Shown here: positions 54,882-64,000 of the stretch, piece by piece
Layout of the letters: each line of letters opens with the position of its first letter
Numbering within the stretch: the stretch's first letter is position 1
NCBI GenBank assembly: GCA_927349885.1
Contig: OV651814.1
Coordinates: 50,894,433 to 50,958,432, forward strand
Origin: Psylliodes chrysocephalus
Taxonomy: Eukaryota; Arthropoda; Insecta; Coleoptera; Chrysomelidae
DNA: 64,000 nucleotides
Direction of reading: 5' to 3'
Position numbers and translations under genes: made by a program
Notes under the pieces: generated by a model
Told to the model about the DNA's origin: nothing
The model's input: only the letters and a program-made list of their open reading frames with translations
Databases searched by the model: none

Positions 54882-56224
54882 TAGTGATGCCGCGAGACGA
54901 GAAATTCTCGTCTCTCGTCTCGTACGAGACGAGAGACATTTTCTCTCGAAAAAAGATTCAAGACGAGACGAGAGAGCGTCATCACTCGACGAGAATTACT
55001 CGTTTCTCTCGAACTCTCTAGAGTTCTCTCGCCCAATTAACTTTTTACTTCTTTAAAATTTTCAATTACTTATCGTAACTTAAAATTTAAAAATATCAGA
55101 TTTCCAGATAGTCAAAAAGTTAACTATAAAACACCTATTCTATATACACAGTGAGTTTTAAGTATGGAACGCCTCAATTATCTCGGAAACGGCTTGCACG
55201 ATTTTTATTTATGGTGACCCGTCAAATGCGCCCCGAAAAAAGCGCTCCAACAAAAGCGCTCCAACAAAAGCGCCCCGACAAATGCGCTTCCCAACAAAAG
55301 CGCCCAAGACAAAAGCGCCATCCGAAATTTCTTTGTATAAAAATCTGACCAACGGACAGAATCGTAATAATTTCCATGCAGTCAAATTTTTCGGAGGTTA
55401 CTTTTGGAGATAAATTAGAAAGACAACAATTTTTAAGTGTTTTTTCGAAAAACTGTCAAACGAACGTATAACATATTGTTAACATGCTTCAAAATGCTTT
55501 CATTTGATATCACACGAAAAAAATTCTAACTTCCAAATGCTTTTGCTAGTTCTCCCACTTGATACACATAACTTGACAGGTTTGCGGCGGATCTAACCGA
55601 AGTGGACGCGATACATTGGCGTATAAAATTATGTTTTAGATGTTAATAACAATTTCGAGTAGTTTAATAAATTGTGAACAGCTGTTGAAATTTTGTAGAA
55701 TTATGATTTGGGTATTATAATACATGTTTAATAATAATTTATAGTCAATAAATGCGATTGTCTAGTTCTTATTCTATGAAACGACACTGGCAGATAAACA
55801 TTACTGCAACATTACTGCAAGTCGTCCGACGTGGTTTGACGTTTACCCCCTCTCTACCTACCAAAAGCCTTTCCAACTTCTGCCTCTGCTATACATTCTT
55901 AGTTAACGCCCAATTTGGGCCACTGATTACTTTAAATTTCAATTGTTTATGTCAAATAGTGTCTAAGTAAACCGATTGTGACAGACGGACAGGCAGTGAG
56001 ATACCAAGGTAATTTCCCTAAGTGTTTCTTAATGCCAATTTGGGTACTGATGAGACAAATTACTTGAAAAATTATTTGTTATTGTCTTCAAAATTTTACA
56101 GTTTTTTCATGTTTCGTCCTAAGTATATCTTTTGTTTTTATCACGAGAGAAACGAGACGAGAGAACAGTTTTCTCTCGCCCTACGAGACGAGAGAGGCAT
56201 CTCGCTCGTCTCGCGGCATCAGTA
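54882..56224. mobile_element. hAT-like non-autonomous element with 8-bp target duplication
   Basis: TAAATGAC stands at 54874-54881 and 56225-56232. The ends read TAGTGATGCCGCGAGACGAG on the left and TACTGATGCCGCGAGACGAG on the right (minus strand). An 8-bp duplication and a T/CAGTGATG-like start are hAT features. GAGACGAGAGA-type motifs are repeated in both subterminal regions, as hAT transposase-binding sites often are. The 1.3-kb interior has no transposase. It includes GCGCTCC/AACAAAAGCG short tandem repeats at 55225-55318. Confidence 0.85.
54910..54937. repeat. Perfect 28-bp palindrome in the hAT-like left end
   Basis: GTCTCTCGTCTCGT is followed without a loop by its reverse complement. 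It is a head-to-head pair of the CGAGACGAGAGA subterminal motif. Confidence 0.9.
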
Positions 56225-56232
56225 TAAATGAC

Positions 56233-59057
56233 GATAGTTTTTCAACCTTCATGCCCTGTTAGAAGACATGACAAATCAATCAATAGATCTTGTATTAGAG
56301 TACCCTGCAGAAATGTAAGCAGGAGGGACGGATGGTAGTCTAGCGTTTTCATCCTGGTACATATATCAGGATGGAAACTTACTCGACTTGGGTCTTATAA
56401 AATGTATGTGTAACCCAGTTTTTAATAGTGGAATATAGACACTGATTACCTACCTAAAGTGTCTATTATATTAGCAACTTTATCCGATAATTCATTCAAA
56501 AATTAAAAGGTACTTAATAAATGATCAAGTTTTTCAAAAATTCGCTATTATTTCTATTTATAGTTGTTTACTAAAACCTTTCCAGGCTAACTAGATACCA
56601 ATATTCCCTCGTAGCTAAAATCCGCAAAGTCATTGATTGTGTCGGTCGAGATCGCCGTCTTTTTTCGGGGCGGCAATAAAATAAATTTGATGAGTTTCTC
56701 ATTGTAGGTAATTGGTTTTGGCGACAACTGCGGACATTAAAAAAAGGTCGTTGTCGCAATTCGCAGAGGTCACATAAATATTTTTACGATCAATAAGAGA
56801 AAACGAGATTTTTGAAGACGTCTCTCGGAAACGGTTTTGTTCAGGTCAGGGATTAATCGAAATATTAAAAATTATTCGGTGCCATTGAAGGTGACTATTC
56901 GTTTATAAATAAGGTATTCCGCCTGTTATTTATTATACCGGATGCAGTTAATATGTTTAACAATTTTATTTAATGAAATATGATAATTTTAAAATATATC
57001 TTTCTATTCAAACGAAAATCGAATTAATTAATATTTGATAGAATAATAAACCTCTGAAAGCCCCTGATGTTACGCATATACATGGACAACGATAGAAGAA
57101 GTTAATCATCCGATCTAGAATCAATTGTGGCGAAGACACTCAGAAATGTTGGCGAATCCGCCAGAAATTGCAGTAGAACATTCTAGAACTCACATATGTG
57201 CATAATAGGCTGTTTTCCGGTTGGAGGAGTCAGTATAAGTCGAAATATTGTGAAGATATAAATAATGCTAAAGTAAATTACTAAATAAGTATTTGAGATA
57301 AATTAGCACCTATTGTATTAAGTTATGAAATAAATTAAATACTAAACTGTTTAAAATAAATGAAAGTTACAAATGGATTGTTTCTGTGCCTTTACGTGCC
57401 GCTTTTGTAAATCTGTAATACCCTGACCACGGTCGAGGACGGCGGGCGCTTGGAAATTAGTGCGCATGCAATTTTCAAGACAATAATATAACAACATTCA
57501 TTTTAATACAATTTAGACCATCAGTTAGGCAACTTCATTTATTTGTATAGGTCATTTGTCCATATTATTCACTTGTATAAAAAACTTTTTTTATTAAATG
57601 GATACAGTCCACACCCTAAGTATTTCCCCACTAAAAAAGTAATTTTTTTTATTTAGCGAACTAAAAAAAAATATGTAGTGCAAGGAAATGTTTAATCTAT
57701 GTTTCCAAAATTTGAGTGTTTTTATAGATTTTCCTAATTCTTTTTTTAGTAAAAAATTGTTACTCATAAGATTACCGGACTTCGCTGTGGATCGCATCAA
57801 TACTTTCTTGTTCGTCCCAAAAAACACATGCATTTCTGTATTTCTTTATCTATTTTTAATTACTTAAAATGTTTACGACTTAGGTAACTTACCAGACATA
57901 AGTGATTTTTAGAAATTTATCTTTTCGTACCTGCAACAAAAAAAAATTATTTTCGTGATAAATTTAATAAATCGACTAATCTCTTTCGAAAAGTCGTGTA
58001 TGTCATCATTATTTTAAAATATATCTATTTATATAAATAACACACTATACGTTTACTTTTTCGTAACCTTTATTCAGGTACACTCATTTATTTAATTGAA
58101 ATATCTAGATAAAGTAAATTTAAAAAAAAAGGTATAACGTATATCTTAGTGATATAACATACAAGGTGTTGTGTTAGACAAAATTGATTAAATTGAACTT
58201 AAAGTTAGTCACATTTATAACCCGTTCCAAAACACTGCATAAATTTCAATTATCATTATTTGTTATCTTACTAATCAACCTGAATTCAAATATGATAATT
58301 TTATTTTTATTACCTTACTCTATATTTGTTGTTCAATGCTTAGAAAATTAGAAAATATACATTTTTTTTAAATAAAAGTGTATTATGTATAGAACACGAG
58401 ATATAACATTAAAACAATAAGTAGTAGATTTCCTCTTCAGTATTTTGTCGATAAAAGATCAAAAACATCCGGCCCGGTAATACATGTTTTAGTATTCAAT
58501 GGGACAAACGTCATTACATATATTAGAATATTATTATAATACTGCATTAATTTCCTTTAATTTAGATACTCTTGAGTACCTAATTAACTATTCTGTAGAT
58601 AAAACAGCTGGTGAGAATGTAGAAAGTGAAGCTATGTCAAGAATGAAGAGTTAATCCGCTGACTAAAATTAAAGAATGATAAATACATTCCTAGTACGTG
58701 AATAAAACTATGTGGACAGGAAGAGAATTGCTGTTACTTCTTTTTATGACATGGAAATAATTGCCTAATAAATGAGTCAAATAGTGATCATAACAAGCAA
58801 TTCAATAATATTAGCTATGCAAAAATCGTATATCGGTGATTGAAAAAAAGTGAAGAAACAGTCGAAAACGACAGCAAAATCGAAGAAAATTCAGTCGTCA
58901 AGTACCTGTAATCAGTCTTGTTGACAGCCTCAGTAAAGAGCAGAAAGATAAAGCTATATAGTAAAAGATTACACAGTATTATTTATGTAAAATTTTTAAT
59001 TATATAATTATTCCAGTTTCGTAAAATTGATGAGCGGAAAAATGAAACCAAACCCTA
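56233..59057. other. No supported feature
   Basis: 2.8 kb without recognisable genes. A 62-codon minus-strand frame (56571-56759) is arginine-rich but unidentified. The rest is very A+T-rich. Confidence 0.4.
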
Positions 59058-59982
59058 CCCAGACAACACACCAAATCCCAGAGATATCCACAGAATATCT
59101 TTTGTGGATATCCAATATATCCACAGGATATCAAAAATATCCCGTGGATCTAATATGGATATCCAAATGTCCGTCCATATCCAGAATATAGAAGATATCA
59201 TATGGATATCCAGCAAAATATCTAATGGGTATCTTCCAGACAATACAAGAAATCCCAGAGATATCCAAAGAATATATTTTGTGGATATCCAATATATCCA
59301 GTGGATCTAATATGGATATGCAAATGTCCGTCTATATCCCAGGATATAGAAGATATTCAGCAAAATATATTATGGGTATCTTTAGTAGAGGTTCATATAA
59401 GTAACCAATGATTATTGAATAACGTCGAAAGAAAATAGCAGAGATAAAAAATATTTTCAACACTCTGCCTTTCCTTTGATTTTGCCCACTAAGGAGAAAG
59501 TCATCCTTATTAGGCCTCTTCAGCAATAAATGGAAATTCTCGACTCCAGTCTCTAATGGAGTCTGATTAAGAAACCAATTTCGATCGAACTCAATTAAGT
59601 ACGGCGGGTTGAGCATGAGTACGAGCGAAAGTGGTATCGCCATCTATACTTAGTAAGCAAAATCATAAATTACATCTAGTGGATATCCACCATGGTTTGC
59701 GTTCGCGCCTAGACTTTGATATATTTAGTGGATGTCCATGGGATATTGAATACACCTTAAAAAAATTAATTTTAAATATCTGAACGGTACTATTAGCCAC
59801 AATGGCGAGCACAATGGCGTAATTTTTTAATAATTTGCTATATAATTACTATTATTTATGGACATTTGCATGTCTATAAATTACATCTCATGGATATAAA
59901 ATAGATATCCAGCATAGACTGGACATTCAGTGGATATTGGGATGTCCAGTAGATATTCAAAGGATTTGGTGTGCTGTCTGGG
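59058..59982. mobile_element. GGATATCC-rich TIR element
   Basis: The ends read CCCAGACAACACACCAAATC on the left and CCCAGACAGCACACCAAATC on the right (minus strand). Behind the left end a ~175-bp block is present twice in tandem (about 59060-59232 and 59233-59385), with many GGATATCC/TGGATATCCA palindromes and ATATCCAG motifs. Similar motifs recur toward the right end (59680-59960). The centre (59430-59645) is GC-richer, with a 103-codon minus-strand frame of unknown meaning. It is a non-autonomous DNA element. The superfamily is unclear because a target duplication is not evident. Confidence 0.7.
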
Positions 59983-60520
59983 AGGTAAAGCACTTTTGCA
60001 AAGTTCTTCGACGAAGTGCTTTAACGAATATGTTTCAAATACTTTTTAAAATGAGTATTTTGATTTGAAGAATTTTATAAAAGTACTTTGCTTTAGAGTC
60101 CTTAGAAAGTATTTCAATTACTTTTACAGTCATTGAAATCATAAAAAATGCTTGATGTACTATTTCTATATTGATCTAGAGCAGGCAAACAAGTCTCAAC
60201 ATGAAAATTCCGGAACGGCTGAACGGTTTATATTAGGTACCAACATTTGAAAAAACTGAATTTTAGACAGGCTTAACAAATATTAGATATTTGAAATTTT
60301 TATTCTTATTAATCATTTTAAGATTAGTATAATGTGGTATAACTAGAAAATTAAAAAATATATAAGAAGCCGTTATGCAAACGTTTACGGACAATATGAT
60401 TACATTCGTTCTTTTTTTTTAATTCGGTGTCATCGGCATCAACTACTACCTCGTGTTCCGTGTATGCTTTGTTACTGTTTCCCAGCTCCACTTTAGGAAC
60501 TATACTATTAATTAGAACCC
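59983..60520. other. No supported feature
   Basis: Short palindromic CAAAGTTCTTCGACGAAGTG-like segment at 60000-60022. Otherwise A+T-rich. Confidence 0.4.
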
Positions 60521-60524
60521 AACA

Positions 60525-60655
60525 GTGAATGGCCGAGTGGGGAATCCTGCCTATGCATTAGAATTCATTTTTAATTCATTAACTAGATGTCCCGTCACTA
60601 GATTCGAACCCAAGACCCTTGGATCTAAAGTCCAGATTCTGAATCGGTTATTTGA
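60525..60655 (+). mobile_element. tRNA-like SINE or tRNA-derived pseudogene
   Basis: AATGGCCGAGTGGGG (60529-60543) fits the D-arm/A box of Leu/Ser-type tRNAs, and AGATTCGAACCCA (60599-60611) fits a T-arm/B box, ~70 bp apart. No complete cloverleaf can be formed from the sequence between them. It is therefore a SINE head or a decayed tRNA copy rather than a functional tRNA gene. Confidence 0.45.
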
Positions 60656-60815
60656 TTCTTAGAATGCATAGATGTTATTAAGAGGTTGGGTTCACGGAAA
60701 ATATTCAGAATTGATCATGAATCGGACATGCGCTTAAAGTATGAATTAGTAGTTCTGAATCAGTTCAGGATTCCTTCCGCGAATAAAACAATTAAATGAG
60801 TTTTTAGTAAAAAAT

Positions 60816-62168
<1,353 letters not shown>

Positions 62169-62174
62169 AAAAAT

Positions 62175-63459
62175 ACTAGCTTACATTTTTTTAATTATTT
62201 TAACGTTTTTACGTTTCTTTTTCCATTCTACCCGTCGGATTAAAACGATCGATGCAATTATTGTTAAAGTTAAATACAATTGTCTAATCCAGGTTGTTTC
62301 ATGTTAATATTTTACTCCTATGAAAAATAAGATATACATTTTCAGTATGTTTTTGTTTTTCTTCATTAGTGGCAACATGAAATATTTTTTTTATTTTTCA
62401 AACCTTTAATATAATAGCTTTAAATACTTTTCAAAGTGTACTTGAAGCCCTTAGAAGGCTTCAAATACTTTTTCTTAGGTAATTCGGTGCATGCTAGTTT
62501 CTGGTCAGTAGTGAGCTACCGATCCGTGACTTGACATGTGAATGACAACATTGATACTGTCGTTCCTTTTCCTGCATGTGCGGGCGGCATTTACCTACTA
62601 TTAACTTCGAAACAAGCAAAGCAGGGCCCAATGTTTAAATTTGCCTACAATGTATAAAATATTCGTGATGAGTAAATAATTCTCCTTGCAGAAGTGAAGC
62701 TGACCTCTTGGTTAAAATCCAATACAATATTTTTATAATAATAATAATATAAGGGAGTAACAAGAAGTCAATATTTGTTTTACATGCAAATTTTAGTTAA
62801 CTTTAGTATGCAGTTATATAGAAGCGTTACATATTACAGGGTGAATTATTATTTTTAACTACATTTTCGGGTATCGATTTATTTAGCTCGGAAACGCCCA
62901 GTATAAAGATATACAAAAGGCCCTCAAATGCGTAACAAGAAAACAATCAAGTAACCATGTTGTTAAACTAAACTTGTTCAATGACTATTAAATTCTGATC
63001 GACTCTCGATTCAAAGGCAACGAATCAATGAAAAGGGACATACTTATCAACTTCAAAGCTATGTATTGTTGAGTATCGACACTTCAGAAGTTTCTGGCAA
63101 TTAAAGTGGCTTTCGAAATCGTAGACAAACCATCATTGTTACGCTCTGCCCTTACTTATGAAAGGGGCCAAGCGTAATTTCTGCTAGCTCCTTAAATTTT
63201 TTGGTTTCCGGAGAGTAGGGTCGGGTCCTTAGTCAGAACTTATTTAAAAGAGTTATGTGTACTATTTTGTGTAGTAAAATACAGTTCTTTGGACTTTAAA
63301 GTATTCACTAGATGTAATCAGGCTGACAAATATAAGACAAAAGGTTAGAATGGGTTTTAATGTAAAATAAAATACTAAATTAGGATCCTTACGATTCAAG
63401 TTTAGAATTTAGTAAATCGATCGATTATATCCCCAGTAGGAGTAAATAAATAGGGAAAA
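62175..63459. other. No supported feature
   Basis: A+T-rich. A GC-richer patch at 62510-62630 and another at 63120-63240 have no assigned role. Confidence 0.4.
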
Positions 63460-63469
63460 TATAGGACAC

Positions 63470-63835
63470 AATATATATAAAAAGAGAATAGAGCTACAAT
63501 AGAATAATGTAGAATAGACTAGGTATATAATAGGGTAGATTAGTAATTAGAGTAGCTTAGGGTAAGTTAGAATAGAGTAGAAATAGAATAGTGTACATAG
63601 TTAAGCTTATAATAATTTAGGGTAGCGTAGAATAGGTTAGAAGTAGAGTAGTGTAAATAGTTAAGCGTAAAATAGTGATAGAATAGATTAAGATAGAATA
63701 GTTTAGTTTAGGATAGTCTAAGATAGAATAGTTTAGTTTAGGATAGTCTAAGATAGAATAGTTTAGTTTAGGATATATTAAGATAGAATAGTTTAGTTTA
63801 GGATAAAATAGTATATATTAGGCTAAAATTAGATA
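63470..63835. repeat. TAG-rich minisatellite with exact 30-bp units
   Basis: Four tandem 30-bp units starting AGATAGAATAGTTTAGTTTA run from 63691 to 63810; the first two are identical and the others nearly so. To the left a looser ~70-80-bp repeat (TTAGGGTA, TAGAATAG, GTGTAAATAGTTAAGC) covers 63540-63680. The whole tract is built from TAG-, TTAG- and ATAG-type words. Confidence 0.9.
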
Positions 63836-64000
63836 TAATCAATAACAAAATAAAAAAAACTATTTATTGTTTACACACTTTGCTGTTTTGGCTAAAACTA
63901 TTCTAGATAGAATTTTTGACCCGTAACATCATATCAGATTAAGCTCGACGCTCGAGAGATATTTGGCTTTCGAACATTTAACCCTTTCAGCACCAGCAAC
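63836..64000. other. Right edge, no feature
   Basis: No recognisable structure before the window ends. Confidence 0.4.

Noticed and set aside
60525..60655. Functional tRNA-Ser/Leu gene
   Set aside because: A- and B-box-like segments are present but no acceptor stem or complete cloverleaf can be drawn.

Overview
The window looks like a repeat-dominated, gene-poor piece of an insect (at least arthropod) nuclear genome. The evidence is the strong A+T richness, the lack of any long open frame other than transposon genes, and the mix of mobile elements: insect-type Ty3/Gypsy LTR elements, an RNase H-bearing I/R1-type LINE, Tc1/mariner remnants, and TTAA-, TA-, TAA- and 8-bp-flanked miniature DNA elements. 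A beetle would fit, but the order cannot be fixed from the sequence. I find no host protein gene, rRNA or intact tRNA gene. The long coding stretches are an almost complete gag-pol (38639-42651, broken by two single-base homopolymer insertions) and the 3' end of a LINE ORF (48491-49768, minus strand).

Layout. 1-1035: diverged ~155-bp tandem repeat. 4.5-12.2 kb: small TIR elements, one keeping the first 29 codons of a Tc1-type transposase, and a wrecked Tc1-like transposase gene (6.1-6.9 kb). 14.1-20.9 kb: a 6.8-kb block bounded by 33-bp inverted repeats, holding a 143-bp satellite interrupted by two copies of an unclassified ~1.2-kb repeat (called ATTTTT-flanked repeat, AFR, here) and, near its right end, a textbook heat-shock promoter layout. 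21.7-28.6 kb: a SINE, two TTAA-flanked elements, a LINE relic with a MITE inside it, and a composite tRNA-like repeat. 29.6-34.5 kb: an LTR element with identical LTRs but a dead interior. 34.8-36.2 kb: two more tandem arrays. 37.1-43.5 kb: a 5'-truncated AFR copy split by a complete Ty3/Gypsy element. 47.8-50.3 kb: a minus-strand AFR copy split by the LINE fragment. 51.9-56.2 kb: Tc1-like and mariner relics and an 8-bp-TSD hAT-like element. 59.1-62.2 kb: a GGATATCC-rich TIR element, a tRNA-like SINE and a fifth AFR copy with a long CA-type microsatellite. The window ends in a TAG-rich minisatellite.

The most unusual pattern is shared by the two LTR elements. Although their LTRs differ (139 bp and 228 bp), each has a tandem-repeat block between the end of pol and the 3' LTR, with a good splice-donor-like site at its left edge and a pyrimidine-rich acceptor-like site at its right edge. 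Each also has the same kind of primer-binding region and a near-identical, non-polypurine block directly before the 3' LTR. In the Gypsy element the predicted splice joins pol in frame to a short acidic tail. All functional statements are inferences from the sequence; nothing was searched or aligned by machine.
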